Assembly: GCA_027438535.1 (NCBI GenBank)
Contig: DAIAMA010000094.1
Location: forward strand, 1 to 5,747
Length of the DNA stretch: 5,747 nt
Source: a bacterium
GTDB lineage: Bacteria > Pseudomonadota > Gammaproteobacteria > Burkholderiales > Thiobacteraceae
Reading direction: 5' to 3'
Of this stretch, positions 1 through 5,747 are shown piece after piece (position 1 is the first letter of the stretch; the number at the start of each line of letters is the position of its first letter). The position numbers and the translations under genes were made by a program. Below the pieces are notes generated by a model. That model did not search any database. It was not told the origin of the DNA and was given only the letters and a program-made list of their open reading frames with translations.

Positions 1-1
1 A

Positions 2-1825
2 GACGCGGCGCGGCGTATCGCGGAGGGCGACTTTAGCGCGCGCGTGACGTTCGGCGGGCAGGGAAACAATGAGCTGCACGAATTGGCTCATGCGTTCGAT
101 GGCATGGCGGAGTCCATCGAGCGCTATTTCCGGCAAAACGCGAGCATCATGGAAGTCACGCCGGAAGCCTTGGTGATTTCCGACGAGCAGGGGCGCATTG
201 TCAAAGCCAACGCCCATACCGAACAGCTTTTCGGCTATAGCCGCGAGGAACTCATCGGGCAGCCGATGCAAAGCTTGATACCCGAGCGCTTGCGGAATGC
301 TTATGCCGATTATCGTGACGGCCAGTTCGCCGCATCCGCCGTGCGCGAGATGGGCGTGGATGCGGGATTCTTCGCGCAACGCAAGGATGGCACGGAATTC
401 CCGGCGGATATTAGCCTAGGCTCGCTGAAAACCGAAAAAGGGCATTGGGTGATCAGCGCCGTGCGGGACATGAGCGAACGCAAAAAATTCGAAGCGCAGA
501 TTCTGCATCAGGCCACGCATGACGCCTTGACCGGCTTGCCGAACCGCAGGCTGTTTCAGGAATTGCTGTCGCGCGCGATGGCGCGTGCGCTGCGTACCGA
601 AAGAATCGTGGCGGTGATGTTCCTGGATTTGGACGGGTTTAAGAAAATCAACGACACCCTGGGCCACGAAGAGGGCGACAAGCTGCTCAAGGCCGTCGCG
701 GAACGTTTGCTCGGCCTGTTGCGCCAAGACGACGTGGTTGCCCGTCAAGGCGGGGACGAATTCACCATCCTGCTGCAAGACGTCAGAATCGTCCAAGACA
801 TGATTCAAGTGGCTGAAAAGCTGCTGGCCTGCATCGCCGAGCCCTTGCATGTCGGCACGCGCGAGATGCATATTACCGCTAGCATCGGTATCACGGTGTT
901 TCCGTTCGACGACAACGATGTCGACAGTTTGCTGCGCAATGCCGATACCGCCATGTATCGTGCCAAAGAATTGGGCAAGAACAATTTCCAGTTCTACACC
1001 GCGGAGATGAATGCCGCCATGTGCGAGCGCATGGAAATCGAAAGCGGCTTGCGGCGGGCGCTGCAGGAAGAACAATTTGTATTGCACTACCAACCGCAGT
1101 GCCAGATTGCCAGCGGAAAGATCGTCGGCATGGAAGCCTTGATACGCTGGCAGCATCCGCAACAAGGCATGATTCCTCCGGCGAAATTCATTCCGGTGGC
1201 GGAAGAAAGCGGTCTGATCGTCCCGCTCGGCGAGTGGGTGTTGCGCACCGCGTGCCGCCAAATCAAGCGTTGGCGCGAAGCCGGCATGCCGCACCTGAAA
1301 ATGGCGGTGAATCTTTCCGCGCGTCAGTTTAATCAAGCGGATCTGTTGCGCATGATTCAAGGTGTATTGGAAGAGACAGGCATTGATCCACGCTCCGGCG
1401 CGCTTGAACTCGAATTGACCGAAAGCATGGTGATGCACAATGTCGAGGCGAGCGTGGACATGCTTAAGCACTTGCACGAGATGGGGTTGCAGCTATCGAT
1501 CGACGATTTCGGCACTGGCTACTCCAGCCTGAGTTATCTGCGGCGCTTCGCCATCAACACGTTGAAGATAGATCAGTCTTTTGTCCGGGATATTACCGTC
1601 GATCCGGAAGACGCGGCGCTGGCTTCGATCATCGTTACCCTGGGGCATAGCTTGAAGCTGAACGTGATCGCCGAAGGCGTGGAAACCACAGAGCAACTGT
1701 CCTTGCTTCAAAACATGGGCTGCGACGAAGCGCAAGGCTACTACCTCAGTAAACCGCTTCCGGCGGAAGCGCTGGAGCCGCTGTTGCGCGCCGGGTACTT
1801 GGCCACCACCCCGGTCTCCGTTTAA
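2..1825 (+). CDS. Bifunctional diguanylate cyclase/phosphodiesterase, HAMP-PAS-GGDEF-EAL (5' partial)
   Basis: This is a cyclic-di-GMP turnover enzyme. The frame is open from the left edge, and residues before the GTG at 44 already read as a HAMP helix (RIAEGDFSARV), so that GTG is internal and the true start lies outside the window. Counting from that GTG, the domains are the HAMP tail (to about 30), PAS (about 36-150), GGDEF (about 155-320) and EAL (about 335-585). The cyclase signature GGDEF is intact at 749-763. An inhibitory-site RxxD (RQDD, 722-733) sits exactly five residues before it. The EAL domain keeps EALIRW (EAL at 1133-1141), NLSARQF, ELTES, DDFGTGYSS (from 1502), LKIDQSF, AEGVET and the C-terminal DEAQGYYLSKPL. 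Both halves therefore look catalytically competent. The HAMP implies an upstream transmembrane sensor, so the protein is probably in the inner membrane. Which activity dominates, and the signal sensed, cannot be read from the sequence. Confidence 0.96.
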   Translation, partial: DAARRIAEGDFSARVTFGGQGNNELHELAHAFDGMAESIERYFRQNASIMEVTPEALVISDEQGRIVKANAHTEQLFGYSREELIGQPMQSLIPERLRNAYADYRDGQFAASAVREMGVDAGFFAQRKDGTEFPADISLGSLKTEKGHWVISAVRDMSERKKFEAQILHQATHDALTGLPNRRLFQELLSRAMARALRTERIVAVMFLDLDGFKKINDTLGHEEGDKLLKAVAERLLGLLRQDDVVARQGGDEFTILLQDVRIVQDMIQVAEKLLACIAEPLHVGTREMHITASIGITVFPFDDNDVDSLLRNADTAMYRAKELGKNNFQFYTAEMNAAMCERMEIESGLRRALQEEQFVLHYQPQCQIASGKIVGMEALIRWQHPQQGMIPPAKFIPVAEESGLIVPLGEWVLRTACRQIKRWREAGMPHLKMAVNLSARQFNQADLLRMIQGVLEETGIDPRSGALELELTESMVMHNVEASVDMLKHLHEMGLQLSIDDFGTGYSSLSYLRRFAINTLKIDQSFVRDITVDPEDAALASIIVTLGHSLKLNVIAEGVETTEQLSLLQNMGCDEAQGYYLSKPLPAEALEPLLRAGYLATTPVSV

Positions 1826-1849
1826 TTTCCCGGAAAAGGTGCGCTTCTA

Positions 1850-1866
1850 TCCCGCTTCGCGCGGGA
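1850..1866 (+). terminator. Small GC hairpin after the GGDEF-EAL gene, possible weak terminator
   Basis: A perfect 6-bp stem, TCCCGC (1850-1855) with GCGGGA (1861-1866), closes a 5-base loop 24 bases after the stop codon. It is followed by AATACCC rather than a run of T, so it is not a canonical intrinsic terminator. It also lies just upstream of the TATAAT at 1874, where it could instead matter for that promoter. Confidence 0.25.
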
Positions 1867-1873
1867 AATACCC

Positions 1874-1879
1874 TATAAT
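1874..1879 (+). promoter_or_regulatory. Candidate -10 box (TATAAT) of the ZIP transporter gene
   Basis: A perfect sigma-70 -10 hexamer lies 32 bases before the ATG at 1912, which would give a leader of roughly 25 bases. No convincing -35 is present: the bases about 17 upstream (CCCGCT) fall inside the small hairpin. Promoter strength may depend on an activator or on other contacts. I see no recognisable Zur-type palindrome here. Confidence 0.45.
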
Positions 1880-1911
1880 ACCCGGCCCTTAACTGCTCCT
1901 TTCCGGCCGCT

Positions 1912-2685
1912 ATGCCGACACTGTATTGGATTATTTTCGCCAGCCTCATCGGCGGCGCGCTTAGCGTCGTCACCGCGGCTTTGTTCGCGTATTCCGCGCG
2001 CGCTTCCTGGGTGCCGATGCTGGTGAGCTATGCCATCGGCGCTTTGCTTGGCGCGGCATTCCTGGAAATCTTGCCGCATGCGTTCGAAATCGGCGGCAGC
2101 GCCAGCACGATCACCACCACGCTGCTGATCGGCATTCTGTTGTTCTTCGTGCTGGAGAAGCTGGTGTTGTGGCGCCACTGCCATACCGATCATTGCGAAG
2201 CGCATGCGCCCGATCCGGGGCACGACCACGGCCGCAGCGGGCTGATGATCACCGTCGGCAATACCTTTCATAACTTCGTCGATGGCGTGATTATCGCCGC
2301 GGCGTTTATGACGCATTTCGAGTTGGGCGTGGTCACGGCGCTGGCCATCATCGCGCATGAAATCCCACAGGAAGTCGGCGATTTTCTGATTCTGCTGCAC
2401 TCCGGCTATACCAAGCGCCAAGCCGTCCTGATCAATCTGCTGGCGAGTTTGGCGACCTTGACCGGCGGCGTGCTGGCATATTTCGCCTTGGAGACGATGC
2501 GCGGCGTCATGCCCTATACCCTGGGTATCGCGGCGGCAAGCATGATTTATGTCGCGGTGGCGGACTTGATCCCGGGCTTGCATAAGCGCGCCGAATTACA
2601 CGCGACCTTGCAGCAGGTGATATTGATCGCGCTCGGCGTGGGCACGGTGTGGTACACCGGCTGGCTGCTGGGGGGCTTAGGGTGA
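1912..2685 (+). CDS. ZIP family divalent metal transporter, LIV-1-like
   Basis: This is an inner-membrane transporter that probably moves zinc or a related divalent metal into the cytoplasm. The 257 residues fit the family length. About eight hydrophobic segments are visible, near residues 5-27, 34-56, 68-86, 112-132, 138-162, 173-193, 201-220 and 235-254. The metal-site motifs are HNFVDG (120-125, TM4) and HEIPQEVGD (149-157, TM5). The second motif resembles the LIV-1/SLC39 signature HExPHExGD with Gln in place of the second His. E52 and H56 in TM2 are candidate extra ligands. The loop between TM3 and TM4 (about 89-106) is rich in His, Cys and Asp (HCHTDHC, then HDHG), as is common for metal-capturing loops in ZIPs. 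The ATG at 1912 is chosen because the first transmembrane helix begins at once. No good Shine-Dalgarno precedes it. Metal specificity is unknown. The stop codon lies inside the repeat array that begins at 2681. Confidence 0.93.
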   Translation: MPTLYWIIFASLIGGALSVVTAALFAYSARASWVPMLVSYAIGALLGAAFLEILPHAFEIGGSASTITTTLLIGILLFFVLEKLVLWRHCHTDHCEAHAPDPGHDHGRSGLMITVGNTFHNFVDGVIIAAAFMTHFELGVVTALAIIAHEIPQEVGDFLILLHSGYTKRQAVLINLLASLATLTGGVLAYFALETMRGVMPYTLGIAAASMIYVAVADLIPGLHKRAELHATLQQVILIALGVGTVWYTGWLLGGLG

Positions 2686-2743
2686 TTAAGTGATTAGGTG
2701 AACGGTAAATCAAATCACCCAATCACCGTTCACCCAATCACCA
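2681..2743. repeat. Inverted array of GTGATT/AATCAC words between the ZIP gene and rimO
   Basis: Three direct octamers (GGTGATTA, AGTGATTA, GGTGAACG; 2681-2704) are followed by the same words in inverse orientation (AATCACCC at 2713, AATCACCG at 2721, TTCACCC at 2729, AATCACCA at 2736). The best pairing is 2690-2706 with 2725-2741: 17 bases with one mismatch around an 18-base loop. The first unit contains the TGA stop of the transporter gene (2683-2685). No T-run follows on either strand, so it is not a standard intrinsic terminator, though it could still act as an mRNA 3'-end stabiliser or attenuator. It may belong to a dispersed short-repeat family in the source genome, which one window cannot show. 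Confidence 0.8.
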
Positions 2744-2777
2744 TTATTACCCTTGGCGAATGAAAGTTTGTGCATTT

Positions 2778-4106
2778 ATGTCAAAAGCGAATATTCCCCA
2801 AGTCGGCTTCGTCTCCCTCGGCTGCCCTAAGGCCACGGTCGATTCCGAGCACATCCTGACGCGCCTGCGCGCCGAGGGCTACGGCATCGTCGGCAGTTAC
2901 CAAGACGCCGATCTGGTGGTGGTCAATACCTGCGGTTTCATCGATGCCGCGGTGGAAGAGAGCCTGGATGCCATCGGCGAAGCGCTGGCGGAAAACGGCA
3001 AGGTGATCGTTACCGGCTGCTTAGGCGCGAAAGGCGATATCGTCAGCCAAACCCATCCGCGTGTACTCGCCGTGACCGGACCGCACGCCACCGAGGAAGT
3101 GATGGCCGCGGTGCATGCACACTTGCCTAAGTTGCACGACCCCTATACCGATTTGGTGCCGCCGCAGGGCATCCGCCTCACGCCCAAGCATTACGCGTAT
3201 TTGAAAATCTCCGAAGGCTGCAATCACCGTTGCACGTTTTGCATCATTCCTTCCATGCGCGGCGATTTGGTGAGCCGCCCGGTGCACGAGGTCATGCATG
3301 AGGCCGAAAGTTTGGTTAAAGCCGGCGTGAAAGAATTATTGGTGATTTCGCAAGACACCAGCGCCTATGGCGTGGATGTGAAATACCGCACCGGTTTCTG
3401 GAGCGGCAAGCCGCTCAAGGCGCGCATGACGGAATTGGTCACGGCCTTATCCGAATTCGGGGTGTGGGTGCGGCTGCACTATGTCTATCCTTATCCGCAT
3501 GTGGACGAAGTCATTCCGCTGATGGCCGAAGGGAAAATTCTGCCTTACCTCGATGTGCCGTTTCAACATGCGAGCCCAAAAATATTGAAAGCGATGAAAC
3601 GTCCGGCGGCGGCGGAAAATAATTTGAAGCGCATTCAGTCCTGGCGCGAGATTTGCCCCGATCTGACAATACGCAGCACCTTCATCGCCGGCTTCCCCAG
3701 CGAGACCGAGGACGATTTCCAGCGTTTGCTGGATTTTTTGGCTGAGGCGCAGCTCGATCGCGTAGGTTGTTTCACCTACTCGGCAGTGGCGGGTGCCACG
3801 GCGAACGCGCTTCCCGATCCGGTGCCGGAGGAAGTGAAAGAAGAACGCAAGGCACGCTTGATGGCCTTGCAAGAAAACATCAGCGCGGCGCGGCTGGCGC
3901 GCAAAGTCGGGCAGACCCTCACTGTGCTGGTGGACGAATTGACCGACGGTGGCGCGCTGGCGCGATCGAGCGCCGATGCGCCCGAGATCGACGGTATCGT
4001 ATCGCTGCAAGGCAAGCGCGGCTTGAAAGCGGGCGAATTTCTCACGGTGAAAATCACCGGCTCCGATGCGCATGATCTGCGCGCCAAACCGCTCAGAAGC
4101 CTCTGA
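2778..4106 (+). CDS. rimO: Ribosomal protein uS12 methylthiotransferase RimO
   Basis: RimO is a cytoplasmic radical-SAM enzyme that adds a methylthio group to the beta-carbon of the conserved aspartate of ribosomal protein S12 (Asp88/89). The order is an N-terminal methylthiotransferase domain with three cluster cysteines (C16 in SLGCPK, C52 in NTCGF, C81 in TGCLG), a radical-SAM core with CNHRCTFC (C148, C152, C155; from 3219), and a C-terminal TRAM domain from about residue 375. The stretch [18 protein letters not shown] and the later VPFQHAS and FIAGFPSET segments are typical of the family and separate it from MiaB. The ATG at 2778 gives [18 protein letters not shown] and 442 residues, matching the E. 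coli length and N-terminus. An in-frame ATG at 2760 would add six atypical residues (MKVCAF). Neither start has a strong ribosome-binding site. All catalytic cysteines are present and the frame is intact. The insert [16 protein letters not shown] is of a type I associate with betaproteobacterial RimO. Confidence 0.97.
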   Translation: MSKANIPQVGFVSLGCPKATVDSEHILTRLRAEGYGIVGSYQDADLVVVNTCGFIDAAVEESLDAIGEALAENGKVIVTGCLGAKGDIVSQTHPRVLAVTGPHATEEVMAAVHAHLPKLHDPYTDLVPPQGIRLTPKHYAYLKISEGCNHRCTFCIIPSMRGDLVSRPVHEVMHEAESLVKAGVKELLVISQDTSAYGVDVKYRTGFWSGKPLKARMTELVTALSEFGVWVRLHYVYPYPHVDEVIPLMAEGKILPYLDVPFQHASPKILKAMKRPAAAENNLKRIQSWREICPDLTIRSTFIAGFPSETEDDFQRLLDFLAEAQLDRVGCFTYSAVAGATANALPDPVPEEVKEERKARLMALQENISAARLARKVGQTLTVLVDELTDGGALARSSADAPEIDGIVSLQGKRGLKAGEFLTVKITGSDAHDLRAKPLRSL

Positions 4107-4131
4107 TCCCTACCCTAAGCAGTGAGGGAAG

Positions 4132-4140
4132 TGCTAGGAT
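4132..4140 (+). promoter_or_regulatory. Candidate extended -10 (TGC TAGGAT) before the 345-residue gene
   Basis: TAGGAT (4135-4140) is directly preceded by TGC, the TGn form of an extended -10, and lies 37 bases upstream of the chosen ATG at 4178. No -35 is recognisable, which is tolerated by extended -10 promoters. It sits after the rimO stop, next to a weak TCCCT/AGGGA pairing (4107-4111 with 4125-4129). If real, the downstream gene can be expressed separately from rimO. Confidence 0.28.
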
Positions 4141-4177
4141 ATCAGCCTCCTTATTGCCGGTGAGTGCGGGATCGTCG

Positions 4178-5215
4178 ATGCAGAATTTTCACCAAATCGT
4201 GGATGCGGTGCAAACCAATTGCCACATCACCGATGCGCGCCACGCGCAAGACATGACCATGTGCATCTTCCTGTTGGAGATGCGTCAGTACTACCGCTGG
4301 GAATACGATATTCCCTATGCCGAAAATCTTCCCAAGGACGAACTGGGTAGCTGGCTCAACGAGCGCGAGCAATTATGGAACGCATTGGAGGATCAGCCCT
4401 ATCGCCCGGTACCGGTGACTTCGGGGGCGCATGACCCGTTCGAAGCCGACACGATTAACCGCGATTTGGTGCCGGAGGGCTTTGTGTACAGCGCCGGCTT
4501 CGGACGTTTCCGGCGGCCGCATTTTTTCTTGGGACGCCTGCATCGTGCCGAGCAGCGCGACGGTTTCGATGTGCTGATCGCGGATTGCGAATACGCACGG
4601 GACTTGATCGCGCCACCTGCCGCGCTGCAAGGAAAAACCATCTATATCCGGCGCGAAGCGGTGAAAAGCTTCTTGTGGTCTAAAGTCGAGGAGTGGGGCT
4701 GGAAGCAGCAAGACAATGCACTCGGCCGCGCGCTGGCCTATTACGACTTCAAGCAGCAGCCGGATGCCGCGCTGGAGCGCATGACCGAGGCCGAATCGGA
4801 AGCCATGATTCTGCACGAGCTGGGCGAAGGCCAAGCTGGCCGCGCGCTCGACGATGCGGCCTGGAGCGATATGCTCGTCACGTGCAGCCGCCATCGCCCG
4901 GAGCTGTATGCACGCGCGGTGCGCGACAACCTCGCCGATTGCCTGGTGACCTTGCCCACGCTCATGGCGCGCGATGCACGGCATTCGCTGCATTTTTATT
5001 TCGCCAACTTCGAAGGCATGCGCAAGAAACTGTTTCCGCTGCTGGCGAGTGCCTATCAGGCGTGGGTGCAAGACCAGGATCTCGCGCCGCTCGCGCAAGC
5101 GGTGGCGCGCGGCCGGGAGCACTGGCTGGAGATTGGACGCAAGATGATCGCGGCGCGGCGCGCGGGTGAAACAGATACGCGCTTGGTGGAAATCGGCGAA
5201 GGCGCCGCGCTTTAG
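4178..5215 (+). CDS. Conserved hypothetical protein, 345 aa, function unknown
   Basis: I cannot assign a function. From memory it resembles a proteobacterial family annotated as 'Sfum_1244 family protein'; this was not checked. It has no signal peptide or membrane span, so it is probably cytoplasmic. The N-terminal part (about 1-75) holds NCHITDARHAQDMTMC (C15, H16, H22, C29), then YYRWEYDIPYAENLPKDELGSWLNERE. The middle has a Phe/Arg-rich segment (GFGRFRRPHFFLGRL, about 107-121), IADCEYARDL (134-143) and KVEEWGWKQQDNALGRAL. The C-terminal half is mostly helical, with HELGEGQAGRAL (213-224) and HFYFANFEGMRKKLFP. The Cys/His set and the HELGE motif could suggest a metal or cofactor site, but this is inference and there is no HExxH. 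The ATG at 4178 is preceded by GGGA at a workable distance. In-frame GTG 4160 and TTG 4154 lack such a site. The gene follows rimO by 71 bases, and its stop overlaps that of the convergent gene. Confidence 0.88.
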   Translation: MQNFHQIVDAVQTNCHITDARHAQDMTMCIFLLEMRQYYRWEYDIPYAENLPKDELGSWLNEREQLWNALEDQPYRPVPVTSGAHDPFEADTINRDLVPEGFVYSAGFGRFRRPHFFLGRLHRAEQRDGFDVLIADCEYARDLIAPPAALQGKTIYIRREAVKSFLWSKVEEWGWKQQDNALGRALAYYDFKQQPDAALERMTEAESEAMILHELGEGQAGRALDDAAWSDMLVTCSRHRPELYARAVRDNLADCLVTLPTLMARDARHSLHFYFANFEGMRKKLFPLLASAYQAWVQDQDLAPLAQAVARGREHWLEIGRKMIAARRAGETDTRLVEIGEGAAL

Positions 5216-5496
5216 TCGTTCGTGTCGCGCTTGGGTTTAACGATGCTCACTACTTTCGATTTCGGCGGTTCGTCGTCCACATAGTAAGGTTGCGCCGGGT
5301 TGAAGCCGAGCTGTTCCGACAACTCTTTTTCCCGCGCCGAAATCAGCGAAAAGCAATCCTTGATATCCTGAACCGTATCGTCCGACAGCGGGTTGGCACG
5401 CCCGCCATAGGGTGTGACGTCTTTCACCACGCTGGCCAGCGTTTTGCGCATCAGGCGCAGGATGCGTTGTTCCTTGCTCAAGTCTTCTTTGTCCAT
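5212..5496 (-). CDS. Small charged hypothetical protein, 94 aa
   Basis: I do not recognise this family by name. From the ATG at 5496 the protein begins MDKEDLSKEQRILRLMRKTL. It continues through a predicted helical, basic N-terminal half, a short loop (VTPYGGRANPLSDD), a second amphipathic helix (TVQDIKDCFSLISAREKELSEQLG) and a polar Pro/Lys-rich tail. There is no membrane segment, so it is likely a cytoplasmic helical protein. A GTG at 5529 would add 11 residues (start VDSCNSRW) and has GAAGGG just upstream. I prefer 5496 because the added residues look unlike a conserved N-terminus and because a promoter-like pair places its -10 over that GTG. The codon pattern and clean amphipathic helices support it as real. 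It runs the same way as the upstream tRNA-Arg and overlaps the convergent 345-residue gene by four bases. Confidence 0.72.
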   Translation of the reverse strand: MDKEDLSKEQRILRLMRKTLASVVKDVTPYGGRANPLSDDTVQDIKDCFSLISAREKELSEQLGFNPAQPYYVDDEPPKSKVVSIVKPKRDTND

Positions 5497-5527
5497 GGAT
5501 CGGGGCCAGCGTGAATTGCAGGAATCC

Positions 5528-5557
5528 ACTTTACCCTTCGAGCTTGCATATGGTCAA
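5528..5557 (-). promoter_or_regulatory. Candidate promoter for the 94-residue gene
   Basis: On the minus strand TTGACC (5557-5552, five of six to the -35 consensus) is followed after 18 bases by TAAAGT (5533-5528, four of six to TATAAT). Transcription would start near 5520, about 25 bases before the ATG at 5496. This would exclude the GTG at 5529 as a start, since it overlaps the -10. An imperfectly related TTGCA/TGCAA inverted pair (5544-5548, 5558-5562) overlaps the -35 region. Confidence 0.33.
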
Positions 5558-5631
5558 TGCAATTTCTGAATCAGCATGGCGTGGGCATGCAGTTTGATCT
5601 CTTCCGAACGGAATACTATCTTGAAAGGGGG

Positions 5632-5706
5632 TGGTACCCTCGACAGGAATCGAACCTGTAACTGGCCCTTAGGAGGGGCCCGTTATATCCATTTAACTAC
5701 GAAGGC
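5632..5706 (-). tRNA. tRNA-Arg, anticodon CCT
   Basis: This tRNA reads AGG arginine codons. On the minus strand the cloverleaf is complete. The acceptor GCCTTCG pairs with CGAGGGT, with G-U wobbles at pairs 1 and 4. The D-arm is AGTTAAATGGATATAAC. The anticodon stem GGCCC/GGGCC holds the loop CTCCTAA, with the anticodon complementary to 5671-5673. The T-arm is ACAGG-TTCGATT-CCTGT. Discriminator A (5635) and an encoded CCA (5634-5632) follow. The D-arm and anticodon loop are essentially those of E. coli argW as I remember it. AGG is rare in this window; one use is at 548-550 in the GGDEF-EAL gene. Genes of this type are common integration sites for mobile elements, but no integrase or att duplication is visible here. 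Confidence 0.97.
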
Positions 5707-5710
5707 TTTC

Positions 5711-5747
5711 CGATTGATGCAATTTTACAGCAAAATTGCGCGATTGA
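5711..5747. repeat. 8-bp perfect inverted repeat flanked by a 7-bp direct repeat, upstream of tRNA-Arg
   Basis: GCAATTTT (5719-5726) and AAAATTGC (5732-5739) are exact inverse complements around a 5-base spacer. CGATTGA occurs at 5711-5717 and again at 5741-5747, the last base of the window, so the outer repeat may extend further. The patch is AT-rich compared with its surroundings. No T-run follows the stem on either strand. It overlaps the likely -10 of the tRNA gene and may be a regulatory palindrome or the end of an upstream feature. Confidence 0.6.
5722..5727 (-). promoter_or_regulatory. Candidate -10 box (TAAAAT) of tRNA-Arg
   Basis: On the minus strand TAAAAT matches five of six bases of the -10 consensus and ends 15 bases before the first base of the mature tRNA, giving a short leader of under 10 bases. 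The matching -35 would fall at or beyond the right edge of the window and cannot be judged. The hexamer lies partly in the left arm and spacer of the inverted repeat. Confidence 0.35.

Noticed and set aside
44..46. GTG as the start of the GGDEF-EAL gene
   Set aside because: The frame is open to the left edge and the residues before the GTG continue a HAMP helix, so the gene is cut by the window boundary.
416..1477. Long open frame (353 codons) on the minus strand inside the GGDEF-EAL gene
   Set aside because: The translation is rich in His, Gln and Arg with no recognisable domain, and it lies fully antisense to a gene with all family motifs. It is a GC-driven shadow.
1868..1890. Zur box at the ZIP promoter
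   Set aside because: The region around TATAAT lacks the paired GTTATA/TATAAC-type half-sites expected of a Zur operator.
1873..2583. Minus-strand open frame (236 codons) antisense to the ZIP gene
   Set aside because: The composition is dominated by Gln, His, Asp and Arg, as expected from the complement of hydrophobic codons. There is no domain, and the ZIP reading is certain.
2681..2743. CRISPR array or rho-independent terminator
   Set aside because: The units are only 7-8 bases with no unique spacers, and part of the array is inverted, so it is not CRISPR. No T-run follows the stem on either strand, so it is not a canonical terminator.
4373..5122. Minus-strand open frame (249 codons) antisense to the 345-residue gene
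   Set aside because: It has Arg/His-rich shadow composition and no start context. The plus-strand frame has protein-like motifs and a fitting start and stop.
5199..5213. Hairpin at the end of the 345-residue gene as its terminator
   Set aside because: The possible stem is short, includes a G-T pair, has a 3-base loop and is followed by AGTCGTT instead of a T-run.
5212..5631. Genomic island integrated at the 3' end of tRNA-Arg(CCT)
   Set aside because: These tRNA genes are frequent integration sites, but I see no duplicate of the tRNA 3' end, no integrase and no change in composition downstream of the 3' end.

Overview
This looks like an ordinary chromosomal stretch from a proteobacterium, most likely a betaproteobacterium of the Nitrosomonadales/Rhodocyclales type. 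That placement is inferred from the RimO N-terminus and insert, the moderately high GC codon use, the conserved 345-residue hypothetical protein and the tRNA-Arg(CCT) sequence. No search was run, so it is tentative. Codon use and base composition look even throughout, apart from a few short intergenic patches.

Layout, left to right. (1) The 3' part of a HAMP-PAS-GGDEF-EAL cyclic-di-GMP signalling gene. It enters from the left edge, so its sensor and membrane part lies outside the window. (2) A short gap with a small hairpin and a perfect TATAAT hexamer, followed by a ZIP metal transporter of the LIV-1-like subtype with a His/Cys-rich loop. (3) A compact inverted array of GTGATT/AATCAC words that overlaps the transporter stop codon. 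(4) rimO, encoding the radical-SAM methylthiotransferase that modifies ribosomal protein S12. (5) A gene for a conserved soluble protein of unknown function on the same strand. (6) On the minus strand, a small charged hypothetical protein whose stop codon overlaps that of the previous gene. (7) A tRNA-Arg (anticodon CCT, CCA encoded), also on the minus strand. (8) At the right edge, an AT-rich perfect inverted repeat flanked by a 7-bp direct repeat, just upstream of the tRNA.

The genes do not form one pathway. They cover second-messenger turnover, metal uptake, ribosome modification and tRNA supply, plus two genes of unknown role. The plus-strand genes are separated by 71 to 92 bases, and each gap holds a repeat or a promoter-like element, so I see no tight operon. 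I found no CRISPR array, insertion sequence, phage gene, toxin-antitoxin pair or defence system, and no evidence for a previously undescribed system. The points most worth a second look are the intergenic word array before rimO, the two uncharacterised genes that meet tail to tail, and the flanked inverted repeat upstream of the tRNA.
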